This document shows positions 8,774-17,988 of a stretch of DNA of 64,000 nt, in pieces; position 1 is the first letter of the stretch, and the number at the start of each line of letters is the position of its first letter. The stretch lies in assembly GCF_900162615.1 (NCBI RefSeq), contig NZ_FUFN01000010.1:2076519-2140518 (forward strand), written 5' to 3'. The DNA comes from Virgibacillus proomii (lineage in GTDB: Bacteria; Bacillota; Bacilli; Bacillales; Amphibacillaceae). The translations under genes were made by a program, and so were the position numbers. The notes beneath the pieces are model-generated. The model was not told the DNA's origin and ran no database searches. It was given only the letters and a program-made list of their open reading frames with translations.

Positions 8774-9240
8774 ATGACCATTATACGACAAACTAGTTTA
8801 TTCAGCATTCAAGAATTATACGATATGGAACCTAAATTGATGCAATTATCTTAGCGATAGATTTGAATATAAGATTTATCGCAAAGTATCCAAAAAATCA
8901 CGAAATAGCGCCAGAAGAACTGAATGATGCTGCCATGATTATTTCTACTTTTGTGAGTATGTCGAACGCATCCCCACGATGAAGGATCTTGTTAAGCGCC
9001 TTAATGATGATATTGTTTTTAGTTAAACTGCGGGTATCTAGTATCATCAGACTACGTACTATCAGAGGGCTCTTTCATGGATGATATAGTTACCATCGAT
9101 GCAACCCATTTGAAGTACGTGATCAAACACCGCCAAAAGAGGGAAAGCCAAAACCTGAACCCCAAAAAACGTAGACGCAAATCTAAAAAACAAGTATGAA
9201 CAACGGCTAAAAGAACAAGGTAAAAAGGAAACTAACCTAT
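8774..9240 (+). pseudogene. Decayed IS1182-type transposase, N-terminal portion
   Basis: Conceptual translation in shifting frames gives MTIIRQTSLFSIQELYDMEP, then SKNHEIAPEELNDAAMIIS-like text, KDLVKRLNDDIVF, MDDIVTIDATH and PPKEGKPKP/RRRKSK. The order and wording match the start of IS1182-family transposases found in Bacillaceae. In-frame stops (for example after the ILT/DLN segment) and frame changes show it is dead. The C-terminal two thirds are missing; family D repeats follow. Confidence 0.75.
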
Positions 9241-9274
9241 TTTTTTATAAATGGATAGTACGAGGGATTTAGGT

Positions 9275-9404
9275 CTGTGTGCCGGATACACGTAGACTCC
9301 TGTCGGAAAACAACAGCTGAAAATCCCGCAGGAAGCCGTTCTTTGCTTCCGAGGAAGTTGAGGCGTTGTCCATGGAAAGCGAAGTGTATCCGAATGGAAC
9401 ACAG
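9275..9404 (+). repeat. Family D GC-rich repeat, copy 1
   Basis: Outer arms CTGTGTGCCGGATACAC and GTGTATCCG..AACACAG pair with each other. The core reads GTAGACTCCTGTCGG, AAAATCCCGCAGGAAG, GAGGAAGTTGAGGC and CATGGAAAGCGAA. Similar cores occur at 9513-9614 and 31711-31814. Small ORFs across it are not genes. Confidence 0.65.
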
Positions 9405-9512
9405 ATAGCAAAACTTTATATTGATTCAAAAGTAAAAGAGGCTACGACATACTTAAAACAGCTGATTAAAAAACGAACATTAATCGTCCTATATAAACGA
9501 AGTTTTAGCGTA

Positions 9513-9614
9513 GTCAACATATGTAGACTCCTACAGCTGAAGATCCCGTAGGAAAGCGATCTTTGCTTTCCGAGGAAGCTGAAGCCGTGCCCACGGAAAG
9601 GGAAATATGTTGAC
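9513..9614 (+). repeat. Family D GC-rich repeat, copy 2
   Basis: Arms GTCAACATAT and ATATGTTGAC pair perfectly but are unlike the arms of copy 1. The core (GTAGACTCCTACAG, AAGATCCCGTAGGAAAG, GAGGAAGCTGAAGCCGTGCC, CACGGAAAG) is closely shared. Confidence 0.65.
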
Positions 9615-9636
9615 GTAGCGAGGATAGGAATTTTTT

Positions 9637-9716
9637 TACACTATAAGAAAGTATAAAATTTTTAGGCTTTATCGTATAAGAAAACCTATGGCTTTCACAA
9701 GCCAAATTTTTCTAAA
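9637..9716 (+). repeat. Family C repeat, uninterrupted copy
   Basis: About 80 bases starting TACACTATAAGAAAGTATAA, with GGCTTTATCGTATAAGAAAA in the middle and AAATTTTTCTAA at the end. The same element is found at 63310-63393, and in reverse, split by family A, at 35426-35692 and 40600-40866. Confidence 0.65.
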
Positions 9717-9723
9717 CACAAAC

Positions 9724-9756
9724 AAACCGAACAATTATAAATGAATTGTTCGGTTT
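9724..9756 (-). terminator. Rho-independent terminator of the ECF/lipoprotein operon
   Basis: A perfect 13-base stem, AAACCGAACAATT / AATTGTTCGGTTT, with a short loop, 25 bases after the stop codon of the S-component gene. A T-run follows on the plus strand, and the A/T content makes it usable in both directions. Confidence 0.75.
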
Positions 9757-9781
9757 TTGCTATTTAGTATTTGCTTTTGTC

Positions 9782-10303
9782 TCAGCCTCTTTTTACTGAA
9801 AAATGATTTGACGCATATTTTCGGATTAGAAATGTGATGATAGGATAAAACAAGACCATAAATACAGCATTACCAATGGCATGGTTTGTATCAAATGGTA
9901 AACCACTAATGTAATAAGGCCAGAATGCTCCAGTAATTTGGTACGTTATCAAAGAAATAATAAAACCGAAAAAATAGCCGCTAAATATCGCAAAGAGCAA
10001 TAAAAATGGCAACGAAATAGGATGAAAAACCTTTCCCATCCAGCCACTTAAAATTCCGATGATTCCCCAAGAAATTATTTGCCAAACCGTCCATATGCCC
10101 ATTCCTAACAGCATATTCGAAACAAAAGTAATAATAAAAGCAAGTATTACTGCTGATACAGGTCCTAATAGTAAACCGGCAATGATAATTATCGAGGTTA
10201 CTGGTTGAACATTTGGAATGAAGGAAAACCAATATCTGCCAACGATTGCTATCGCAGCTAAAATCGCAAGCAGTGTTAGCTTATACGTATTCATTTGCTT
10301 CAT
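9782..10303 (-). CDS. ECF-type vitamin transporter, substrate-binding S component (cobalamin-type proposed)
   Basis: A membrane protein of about 173 residues, nearly all hydrophobic, with about six helices, the size and pattern of energy-coupling-factor S components. The likely ATG overlaps the TGA of the upstream lipoprotein gene (ATGA), so the pair is translated together. No ATPase or T component is nearby, so it presumably uses the shared EcfAA'T module. The coupled DUF4430 protein, a domain related to the C-terminal part of cobalamin-carrying proteins, suggests a corrinoid substrate; that is an inference. B. subtilis has the riboflavin S component fmnP after fer, but no FMN riboswitch is visible here. 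Confidence 0.72.
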   Translation of the reverse strand: MKQMNTYKLTLLAILAAIAIVGRYWFSFIPNVQPVTSIIIIAGLLLGPVSAVILAFIITFVSNMLLGMGIWTVWQIISWGIIGILSGWMGKVFHPISLPFLLLFAIFSGYFFGFIISLITYQITGAFWPYYISGLPFDTNHAIGNAVFMVLFYPIITFLIRKYASNHFSVKRG

Positions 10304-10728
10304 TTCCAAGCTTGAAAATCGAAAATAACCTTATCATTTGGCTTTAGCTTATACTCAGCTGCACCAATATTTGGCATCTCTCCATTTACTGTATAAATCC
10401 AGCCCTTTTTTTCTCCCTCTTTAGCAGACAACCTTTCAATAGAAGTGATAAATTCGCCACTTTTATCTGTTTCAATATAAAAGTTTTCCTCCATGACATC
10501 CATTAAGATATCGCCTTCTTTAATCGGTATTTCCTTTTCATGTAAATACTCCGCGCCATCATCTTTGGAAATAGTGATTAAGACGGTTTCTTCAGATTGT
10601 TTTTCTTGTGTTTGTTCCTCGTTAGTATTCGAAGTTTGGTTTGTCGGTGTTTCCTTCTCTGCTCCACAGCCAACTAATAAGAAAATAGCTATAAAAAGAG
10701 AGGTTAGACGTAAGAACCATCGCTTCAT
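10300..10728 (-). CDS. DUF4430 lipoprotein
   Basis: A lipoprotein with signal MKRWFLRLTSLFIAIFLLVGC, in which the LVGC lipobox fixes the lipidated cysteine at residue 21. The ATG at 10726-10728 is chosen because AAGGGTG lies 9 bases upstream and gives this signal; two further in-frame ATGs upstream would lengthen it. A Thr/Gln/Glu-rich spacer (about 22-50) precedes a DUF4430 (transcobalamin-like) domain with GDILMDVMEEN, GEKKGWIYTVNGEMPNIGA and KPNDKVIFDFQAW. It probably captures ligand outside the membrane for the downstream S component. The family assignment is good; the ligand is unproven. Confidence 0.78.
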   Translation of the reverse strand: MKRWFLRLTSLFIAIFLLVGCGAEKETPTNQTSNTNEEQTQEKQSEETVLITISKDDGAEYLHEKEIPIKEGDILMDVMEENFYIETDKSGEFITSIERLSAKEGEKKGWIYTVNGEMPNIGAAEYKLKPNDKVIFDFQAWK

Positions 10729-10778
10729 AAATTGATTCACCCTTTCTTTCATACCATTTTTCCAAATAATCATATCAT

Positions 10779-10930
10779 ATAAAGTGAAACTTCATTTCTT
10801 GGAATGCCTTTCCCAAGAAATGTTAGCTGAACGAATCTCGCATTTAGATGCCGTTTTACCTACCATAGACCCTATTTTGTATCAACTCAGATCTTGAAGT
10901 GGGAGTCTTACGGCACCTTACATGCGAGAC
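10779..10930 (+). repeat. Family A repeat, short form
   Basis: It starts ATAAAGTGAAACTTCATTTC and ends CTTACGGCACCTTACATGCG. Stem I is TTTCTTGGGAA / TTCCCAAGAAA, unlike other copies but perfectly paired. Stem III is the GATGCCGT / ACGGCACC type. The optional stem II is absent. It lies directly upstream of the lipoprotein gene, in antisense orientation to it. Confidence 0.75.
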
Positions 10931-11118
10931 AAATAAAGTGAATTAGAAGAAGTTTCCTGTTTTATTACTTACTTTGTTTTGTAAAAAAATAGATCGTACA
11001 ATGGGGGCTTATTCCCTCCCCATGGTTAAACGAGTTTTTACATCTTTCGGTTTTACATAAATGGTAGAAGTAAAAGCCATCCCTTGTGATACCCAAAAAC
11101 AACTTGAGAGTTATGGCA

Positions 11119-12885
11119 TTACTCTACATCCTGGTGTGGAATGCGAAAATGAAAAGCAGTACCTTGATTTAGTTTACTATTCACATTTATCGAACCATGA
11201 TGTGCATCAATGATATTTTTAGCAATTGCTAAGCCTAAACCAGTACCTTTTTTCTTTTTATCTCTCGCTCTTGATTTATCTGCTTTATAGAACCTCTCAA
11301 ATACAAATGGAAGATCTTCTTCTGGAATTCCGCTTCCGGTATCTTGAATTTCTACTTGAAAATCAGTTTTGTAATTAATAACTTTTACATTTACATAACC
11401 GTTTTTGCTTGTATGACGAATAGCATTATCAATAAGATTCGTAAACACTTGTTCAATACGATCAGGATCAAATTTTGCTACTGGTTCGTCAATTTGTTTT
11501 TCAAGTGTTATTGTAATCTCATTTTCTTGAGCTAAACCTTTAAATTTCTTTAAAATTCGTTCTACATATGGATTTATTTCTACTGGTTCTTTGTTAAGAT
11601 GAATATGACCAGCTTCCATACGAGCCAAGTCTAATAATTCATTAACTAAACGCCCCATTCGCAATGATTCTTCATGAATAATTTTTGCTAACTCATTTTT
11701 TTCCTCTTTTGTTTCGGCGATATCATCAACAATTGCTTCACTATAGCCCTGTAACATCGAAATAGGTGTTCGCAATTCATGAGAAACATTAGCAATAAAG
11801 TCTTCTCGCAATTTATCCATTCTGCGTTCTTCCGTCATATCTCGAATAACCGCTACTGCACCCCGAACATAAGATTGGTCATAAAGAGGGGTCATTAACA
11901 TTACCCAATTTCTTCCTTGTAAACTTAACTCATGAATCGCTTCCTTTTCACCCTCAATAACTTCCTGTAAAATCTCATATAACTCATCTGGAAGTTTTCG
12001 TTTTTCTGCATCATAGGTTAAATTGTTCTCATAATACCAATCTTCAATAAATCGATCTGCCGGTGCATTCGTAACGATCATCTCTCCGGAACGGCTTAGT
12101 GTAATAACACCATCAGCCATTGAGCTTACAATACTGGATAATTGTTCCTTTTCTTGCCGCAGTGCATTCAAATGAAATTTTAGCTGCCTTCCCATGCGAT
12201 TAAAGGCTAAAGCTAATTCTCCTATTTCATCATGTGTTAAAATAGGTACCTTTGTATTAAATTCACCTCTGGCCAAATCAAAAGCTGCTTCCCGCATCTT
12301 TATTAGAGGCGATGTAATTCTCGTTGATAAAAAGAAGGCAAAAATTGTTGTCAGTACAATAGCGATACCAGCAGCTAGAAAAATAATTTTTGTCGTCTCT
12401 GCTTTTGTCTGGTCAATTACATTTAATGATTGATATACATAAATGGCGGCATTTTGGTTATCAATAGGAACACCAACAATCATCGCTTCCCTTTCATTTC
12501 CTGGCAAGTGAATTTGCTTTCGAATTTGCTGGTTATCTGTTAGTACTTTTGATAATTCATCTCGCTTTAGCCAATCTTCTTCTAATTTCGCCAAACTGCT
12601 ATCTTCGCTGTCAGAAACCCATAATTCACCATCATCAAAAACAATCGCTACTCGGCTAGTAGGGTCTTTAACCCGTTCTGTTGTTTCGGTTATCAGTTGT
12701 TTGTGTTCATGGGATTCTACTAGAAGAGAGACCTTTGTGGCCGTTTGCAGCATATCTTGTTCCGCTTCCTGTATATGAAAATCTTCAAAAAACTGCAAGA
12801 GAAAAATCGTTAAAATAAATAATACAAAAGAAACTAGCAATAGAATGGTTATTGCTAGTTTACCAACTACACTTCGCCAAAACAT
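11119..12885 (-). CDS. resE: Sensor histidine kinase ResE
   Basis: A 588-residue two-component sensor. Two membrane helices (about 8-30 and 165-188) enclose an extracytoplasmic domain. Then come a HAMP linker (about 190-240), a PAS-like domain (about 250-355), the HisKA motif FIANVSHELRTP with the phospho-accepting histidine near 369, and an ATPase domain with DNAIRH, DTGSGIP and GTGLGLAIAK. It controls respiration genes under oxygen limitation or nitric oxide together with ResD, whose gene it overlaps by one base. Length and order match B. subtilis ResE. Confidence 0.95.
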   Translation of the reverse strand: MFWRSVVGKLAITILLLVSFVLFILTIFLLQFFEDFHIQEAEQDMLQTATKVSLLVESHEHKQLITETTERVKDPTSRVAIVFDDGELWVSDSEDSSLAKLEEDWLKRDELSKVLTDNQQIRKQIHLPGNEREAMIVGVPIDNQNAAIYVYQSLNVIDQTKAETTKIIFLAAGIAIVLTTIFAFFLSTRITSPLIKMREAAFDLARGEFNTKVPILTHDEIGELALAFNRMGRQLKFHLNALRQEKEQLSSIVSSMADGVITLSRSGEMIVTNAPADRFIEDWYYENNLTYDAEKRKLPDELYEILQEVIEGEKEAIHELSLQGRNWVMLMTPLYDQSYVRGAVAVIRDMTEERRMDKLREDFIANVSHELRTPISMLQGYSEAIVDDIAETKEEKNELAKIIHEESLRMGRLVNELLDLARMEAGHIHLNKEPVEINPYVERILKKFKGLAQENEITITLEKQIDEPVAKFDPDRIEQVFTNLIDNAIRHTSKNGYVNVKVINYKTDFQVEIQDTGSGIPEEDLPFVFERFYKADKSRARDKKKKGTGLGLAIAKNIIDAHHGSINVNSKLNQGTAFHFRIPHQDVE

Positions 12886-13601
12886 TAGTCTTCAGCCACC
12901 TCAAATTTGTAACCAACTCCCCATACAGTAACAATCATTTTTGCTGCCTCCGGAGATACATGGTTCAGTTTTTCACGTAATCTTTTTACATGAGTGTCCA
13001 CCGTACGCAAATCGCCGAAAAATTCATATTGCCATACCTCTTTCAGCAAATGTTCACGGTTAAATACTTTATCAGGTGATTTTGCCAAAAAGCATAATAG
13101 TTCATATTCCTTTGGTGTTAAATTAACTTCCTCACCATCTGCAGTAACTCGATGTGCATCATGATCAATTGTTATATGTGGAAAAACTAAAATATTTTTT
13201 GCTGTTGTATCGGCATTTTGAAAGGATGAACTTGATACACGTCGAAGCAAAGCCTTTACCCGTAATACAACCTCTCTTGGACTAAATGGTTTTACAATAT
13301 AGTCATCAGCTCCAATTTCAAAGCCTTGTACTCGGTTAGCTTCTTCGCCTTTAGCTGTTAACATAATAACCGGTGTATCCTTTTCTTTTCTCAATTCTTG
13401 ACAAACTTCTACACCGTCCATTTCCGGCATCATAATATCAAGTAAAATAACATCATAATGATGATCTAAAGCGAATTGTAATGCTTCCGTTCCATTTTCT
13501 GCTTCTTCGACAATAAAACCCTCTCGCTCCATATACATGCGGATCAGCCTACGTATTCTTTCTTCATCATCTACCACTAATACTTTTGTTTCCTTTTCCA
13601 T
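12885..13601 (-). CDS. resD: Response regulator ResD
   Basis: A 238-residue OmpR/PhoB-family regulator. The receiver has acidic pocket D11/D12, phospho-acceptor D55 in LLDIMMPEMDG and the conserved lysine in MLTAKGEE. The C-terminal winged helix (about 135-233) contains LTPKEYELLCFLAKSP and VDTHVKRLREKL. It is the partner of ResE. The ATG has GGGGGG upstream. A terminator at 13674-13706 separates it from resC, so resDE probably has its own promoter in addition to any read-through from resABC. Confidence 0.96.
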   Translation of the reverse strand: MEKETKVLVVDDEERIRRLIRMYMEREGFIVEEAENGTEALQFALDHHYDVILLDIMMPEMDGVEVCQELRKEKDTPVIMLTAKGEEANRVQGFEIGADDYIVKPFSPREVVLRVKALLRRVSSSSFQNADTTAKNILVFPHITIDHDAHRVTADGEEVNLTPKEYELLCFLAKSPDKVFNREHLLKEVWQYEFFGDLRTVDTHVKRLREKLNHVSPEAAKMIVTVWGVGYKFEVAED

Positions 13602-13673
13602 CTACGTTCCCCCCTGTATCATATCTGCTCTAATAAAAGTATAAACTAAGTTGTTTAAAAAGTATAAGAAAAA

Positions 13674-13706
13674 CAAGGCATCACGATGAAACGATAGGAT
13701 GCCTTG
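13674..13706 (-). terminator. Terminator or attenuating hairpin between resC and resD
   Basis: Nine-base stem CAAGGCATC / GATGCCTTG, 15 bases after the resC stop codon, followed on the minus strand by GTTTTTCTTATAC. This should end or weaken resABC transcripts before resDE. Confidence 0.75.
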
Positions 13707-13720
13707 CGATTAGGGGAATA

Positions 13721-14911
13721 TTACGCATAAGAGTGCAACCCTGCGAGTACAAGGTTTACAACAATTAAATTAAACATGATAATACCAAAACCTATTGCTG
13801 CTAACCATGCAGACTTTTCGCCATGCCATCCCCTTGATAATCGCAAATGTAAGAAGGCTGCATAAAAGAACCAGGTAATGAGCGCCCAAACTTCTTTTGG
13901 GTCCCATCCCCAGAATCTTCCCCACGCTTCTTCAGCCCAGATCGATGCAAAGATCAGCCCGCCTAATGTAAATAGCGGAAATCCAATAGCCACTGAGCGA
14001 TATGTGATTTCATCAAGTAAATCCGGTCTTGCTTTTTTAAGTAATGGCTGAATTGTAGCTCCAATTCGTTTTCTAAATACAAGTCTTAACAATAGATAAA
14101 GACCTGTACCAAAAATGAATGACCAAATTAACGTATTAAATTTTCTACCAGCATCCGTACCGTGCATCCATTCAGGTATTTCAAACCATGGTTTCATTAC
14201 ACCATCGGTTATTAATTTTCCATCTGTTGGTGCTGCAATTGCCGGCATATGATATTCGGTTTGTACCATTGTCTCACCAGTCGTATTTGGATATTCAAAT
14301 ACAGCCTGGTAGTTCATAACATTAAATAGTGTAGATGATATAATAAAGCCAATAAATAAGACTAGGCCGTACAAAATAAGCTCCAGCCAGGTTGTTCGCT
14401 TCGTTGTTTTTGTTTGATCGATTTGGCGAATTAAATAAATTAACCCTGACACAAAGCTAATGGTTAAAATTCCTTGTGATAACGATACAGTCGTTACGTG
14501 AATATATAACCAATGACTTTGTAAAGATGGAATTAACGGTGATATCTCTGTTGGAAACATGCTCGCATAAGCAATGATTATTAAAGCTATTGGAAGAGCA
14601 AATAGTCCTAAAACAGTTACCTTATAAATAAAGTAAAGAATAATAAACCCGAGGACAGTTGCCATTCCAAAAAAAGTCATGTACTCAAATAAATTGCTGA
14701 CAGGAGCATGCCCACTTCCTATCCATCTAGTAATAAAGTACCCTAATTGAGTCAAAAAACCAATAATAGTTAAGGTAATGCCAATTTTAGCGGCTTTTCC
14801 ATCCGATTTTCGCTTACTTCCAATTGTAAACGAAAAAAATAAAGTTGCAACCAAATAAAGAAAAAAAGCAGTATATAGCAGTGTACTACTTAATTCAATT
14901 AAGTTATACAT
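13721..14911 (-). CDS. resC: Cytochrome c biogenesis protein ResC (CcsA/CcsB type)
   Basis: A 396-residue polytopic membrane protein of the heme handling protein family. The tryptophan-rich heme-presenting motif WGRFWGWDPKEVWALITW lies near residue 330, and conserved histidines occur in the membrane segments. With ResB it forms the system II complex that moves heme out and attaches it to apocytochromes c. It is the third gene of resABC, with 28 bases between resB and resC. Length matches B. subtilis ResC (CcsA). Confidence 0.95.
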   Translation of the reverse strand: MYNLIELSSTLLYTAFFLYLVATLFFSFTIGSKRKSDGKAAKIGITLTIIGFLTQLGYFITRWIGSGHAPVSNLFEYMTFFGMATVLGFIILYFIYKVTVLGLFALPIALIIIAYASMFPTEISPLIPSLQSHWLYIHVTTVSLSQGILTISFVSGLIYLIRQIDQTKTTKRTTWLELILYGLVLFIGFIISSTLFNVMNYQAVFEYPNTTGETMVQTEYHMPAIAAPTDGKLITDGVMKPWFEIPEWMHGTDAGRKFNTLIWSFIFGTGLYLLLRLVFRKRIGATIQPLLKKARPDLLDEITYRSVAIGFPLFTLGGLIFASIWAEEAWGRFWGWDPKEVWALITWFFYAAFLHLRLSRGWHGEKSAWLAAIGFGIIMFNLIVVNLVLAGLHSYA

Positions 14912-14939
14912 GAAACCCCTCCTAAATTACCTTCGTTAG

Positions 14940-16583
14940 CTATTTGTCTATTTCTTGCTGATCGACAACCATGTTAATATTGGTAGCAGCAATTGCCTTT
15001 TCGATATCACGTTTTATCCCATGCCAGTTTTTATTCGTATGAGCAGCCAAAAGAAGTCCCCCTGCTTGCGGTCGAATCCAGATTCGACGGTGCTGCCAGT
15101 ACATTCCTTGAATTACTCCAATCATAAAAATAATTGCACCAATGATAAAATATGGTAATGAGTAGTCACGTCTCACACTTAATCCGCTAACATCTCTCAT
15201 TTCAAAGTCCGTAATCCCAACTTTATAGTCATTTTCCCCAGTAGCATCGATGTTTTTGCCGATTCCTAAAAAGCTAATTTCCGGCTCACTTCCATTGGGC
15301 GGATAAACCATCATAACAAACGCAGGATTTCTTGGATAGTTTGTCTCTGAAGCAGGCTCTCCTTTATCATCAAGATAATAGTCCGGATAATAGTTATTGA
15401 TCTCAACTCGAAAGCCATTTTCTAATTCATACGTTGACTTTGGAGAAGCAAAATCAACGGTAAACTCACCCAAGGATTTTTCTTTTGCATCATTGGTTTC
15501 ATGAATTTTAAATGTCATGCTGGAAAATTCATTTTGTTGATAACCTGATTGATATACCACATAGTCATCAAACTTAATTGGTTCATTCATACGAATGCTG
15601 CCTTCTTTGATCTTTTTCAGTTCAGGCTCTGCACCTGTTACTTCCGGCTTCATCGCTTGATAAATTACTACATTTGTTTGATAGTTACTCGGAACGATGC
15701 CCCCTTCTTTGGCTATTGCATCTTTAAACTTCTCATCTTCTGGATCATAGTTCTCTATAATAAAATCTTTGTTTTCAATGTAGTACGCCTGGTCCGTTCC
15801 TGGGATAACCTTCTGCTCACCCTCGCGTACCCAGACGTACTCATCCATGTAGAAAACAGAGGTTTGCCTTAATAATGCGGCAAGCAAAATTATAATTAAT
15901 CCAATATGATTGACATACGGGCCCCATCTGGAAAATCTCCCCTTTTCCGCCAGAATATGTCCATCTTCAACCGTAACATGATAGCGTTGTTTCTTTAATC
16001 CTTGCTTTAATGTTTCCATGTCGGTATCTGTTATGTTATCTGTCTGACTGAACAGACGTTGTCTTTTCAAAAACGTTTCATGACGTTTTGCTTTTTGATT
16101 ACGCAATGCGCGAAATAAAGGGACAAATCGATCCAGGCTACAAATGACCAATGAAATCCCAATAAGCGCAATTAAAATCATGTACCACCACGAGCTATAC
16201 AAATTGTGAAAGCCTAATTGATAATAGATTTGTCCGAGAATTCCATACCGCTCCTCATAAAAAATAGCAGGATCTCGTGAAACAGCATCTGCTGGTATGT
16301 ATTGTTCCTGTGGAAAGATCGATCCGATAGCAGAGGCGAATAAAGCAATGACAATAAGCCAGACCCCCACTTTTACCGAAGAAAAGAAACTCCAAATTTT
16401 ATCAACAATCGTTTTATTATATGTTTGCGACCTGCGAGCAGTCCCGTCATAGCGCATATTTAACAGCTTTTTCTTATCATTGCCATCAAGATGCTGATTT
16501 TCATCAATTGGCTTTCCACATGATTCACAAAGTACTGTCCCCTCCGGATTAACATGACCACATTCACATTTAATTTTATTCAT
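14940..16583 (-). CDS. resB: Cytochrome c biogenesis protein ResB
   Basis: A 547-residue membrane protein of the Ccs1/ResB family. Helices lie near 70-90, 130-150 and 225-240, followed by a large extracytoplasmic domain and a final helix near 475-495 (YFIIGAIIFMIGVIQGMYW). The N-terminus carries a small zinc-ribbon-like pair of CxC/CxxC motifs (KCECGH, LCESCG). It works with ResC in heme delivery. It is located between resA and resC. Confidence 0.95.
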   Translation of the reverse strand: MNKIKCECGHVNPEGTVLCESCGKPIDENQHLDGNDKKKLLNMRYDGTARRSQTYNKTIVDKIWSFFSSVKVGVWLIVIALFASAIGSIFPQEQYIPADAVSRDPAIFYEERYGILGQIYYQLGFHNLYSSWWYMILIALIGISLVICSLDRFVPLFRALRNQKAKRHETFLKRQRLFSQTDNITDTDMETLKQGLKKQRYHVTVEDGHILAEKGRFSRWGPYVNHIGLIIILLAALLRQTSVFYMDEYVWVREGEQKVIPGTDQAYYIENKDFIIENYDPEDEKFKDAIAKEGGIVPSNYQTNVVIYQAMKPEVTGAEPELKKIKEGSIRMNEPIKFDDYVVYQSGYQQNEFSSMTFKIHETNDAKEKSLGEFTVDFASPKSTYELENGFRVEINNYYPDYYLDDKGEPASETNYPRNPAFVMMVYPPNGSEPEISFLGIGKNIDATGENDYKVGITDFEMRDVSGLSVRRDYSLPYFIIGAIIFMIGVIQGMYWQHRRIWIRPQAGGLLLAAHTNKNWHGIKRDIEKAIAATNINMVVDQQEIDK

Positions 16584-16614
16584 TTTATACCCCTTCCCCT
16601 TACAAACGAAGTTA

Positions 16615-17190
16615 CTACTTAGGTGTTATCTCCTGAAGATAACCATCCAATCGTTCCAATGTTAATGCACCATTGACTACCTCAACAATTTTCCCTTGAG
16701 GGTCAATAAACACAGTACTTGGAATGGGGCCCACTTTATATAAATCTCGTACTTGGCTGTCTTTATCATGAGGAATTGGAAATGTTAAATCATATTTATC
16801 AATAAATCGATGCACAACCAACTCCGTTGAATCGAGACTTACAGCAACTATTTCTACTCCTCGCTCTTTATATTTTGGATATAACTTCTCCATATAAGGC
16901 ATTTCTTCTTCACAAGGTTTGCACCAAGTCCCCCAAAAATTAAGCATAACCCCTTTTCCTTCTAGATCACTTAATCGAATGGTCTCATTCTCATTATACT
17001 TATTAATTTGCTCCAATTGAAAATCTGGTGCATCATCTCCAACTTCGTAAATAATTTTATCGCTTTGCAGATTTTGCACCACCGCAAAAATGACTGCCCC
17101 TATTAATACAGCTAAAATGATCGACCGAAATATGAAGCGGTTTCGTTTTTTATTTTGCTTCTTTCTTTTCCTCTCTTCAAGACCCATCAT
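16615..17190 (-). CDS. resA: Thiol-disulfide oxidoreductase ResA
   Basis: A 191-residue membrane-anchored thioredoxin-like protein. One helix near 20-42 is followed by the thioredoxin fold with active site WGTWCKPCEEE and a cis-proline in VGPIPSTVF. ResA reduces the CXXCH cysteines of apocytochrome c outside the membrane so that heme can be attached by ResBC. First gene of resABC, 66 bases after rluB, as in B. subtilis. Confidence 0.96.
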   Translation of the reverse strand: MMGLEERKRKKQNKKRNRFIFRSIILAVLIGAVIFAVVQNLQSDKIIYEVGDDAPDFQLEQINKYNENETIRLSDLEGKGVMLNFWGTWCKPCEEEMPYMEKLYPKYKERGVEIVAVSLDSTELVVHRFIDKYDLTFPIPHDKDSQVRDLYKVGPIPSTVFIDPQGKIVEVVNGALTLERLDGYLQEITPK

Positions 17191-17256
17191 GAATCAACTC
17201 CCAGAGTCATTATAACATTCAGAAATGATGCAATTTTTGACTATTATTCAACAATT

Positions 17257-17988
17257 TCATTCCAGAGCTAAATTTCGCATTTGCTTTACTTCTTTTGGAT
17301 TGAGCGGTCGATACTCACCAGGCTTTAATCCATCCAGTGTTAATAAACCATATCGCTCTCGTTTTAACTTTACTACAGGATAACCTAAACCTTCCATCAT
17401 TCTGCGTACATGTCTATTTTTCCCTTCTCGTAATGTCAGCTGTAAAATCGTATGGTTTTTTTGTTTGTCTATTTTCAATACACGGTAATCTATAGCTTTT
17501 AATAGATCGTCTCCAGAATGCACCCCTTTCCGTAATTGAGCAAGCTTAGCCTTATCTGGAATACCCTTTATTTTAGCAACATACACTTTATCAATCTGAA
17601 ACCGAGGATGCATTAACAAGTTAGCAAACTCTCCATCATTCGTTAAAATTAAAATACCAGATGTATCATAGTCTAATCTCCCAACCGGAAAAACACGTTC
17701 TTCGATTTCATCAAGTAAATCGGTAACCACTTTTCTTCCTTTATCATCCTTGACACTGGAAATAACGCCACGCGGCTTATATAGCAAGTAGTAAACAGGT
17801 GCTTCTTTTTCTAACGGTACACCATCCACTTCAATTCTATCCTCTAGGTGCACCTTGGTTCCCAACTTCGTGATAACTTTATTATTAACTTTTACCTTTC
17901 CATCAAGAATAAGTTGTTCTGCTTTTCTTCTTGAGGTTATACCACTTTGAGCAATTACTTTTTGTAAACGTTCTTGAGCTTTTGTCAT
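17257..17988 (-). CDS. rluB: 23S rRNA pseudouridine synthase RluB
   Basis: A 243-residue RsuA/RluB-family enzyme. An S4 RNA-binding domain spans about 3-60 (RLQKVIAQSGITSRRKAEQLI), and the catalytic motif GRLDYDTSGILILTNDGE supplies the active-site aspartate. It modifies a uridine near the peptidyl-transferase centre of 23S rRNA. It is placed upstream of resA as in B. subtilis (ypuL), and could be transcribed with it. Confidence 0.93.
   Translation of the reverse strand: MTKAQERLQKVIAQSGITSRRKAEQLILDGKVKVNNKVITKLGTKVHLEDRIEVDGVPLEKEAPVYYLLYKPRGVISSVKDDKGRKVVTDLLDEIEERVFPVGRLDYDTSGILILTNDGEFANLLMHPRFQIDKVYVAKIKGIPDKAKLAQLRKGVHSGDDLLKAIDYRVLKIDKQKNHTILQLTLREGKNRHVRRMMEGLGYPVVKLKRERYGLLTLDGLKPGEYRPLNPKEVKQMRNLALE

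Noticed and set aside
9232..9705. Three small ORFs on both strands over the repeat patch
   Set aside because: They lie across the family D and C repeats, lack ribosome sites and resemble no protein; the reading frames come from the GC-rich repeat core.
10728..11118. Cobalamin or FMN riboswitch before the transporter pair
   Set aside because: No B12-box or FMN-type core is visible; the space is taken by a family A repeat and unremarkable sequence.
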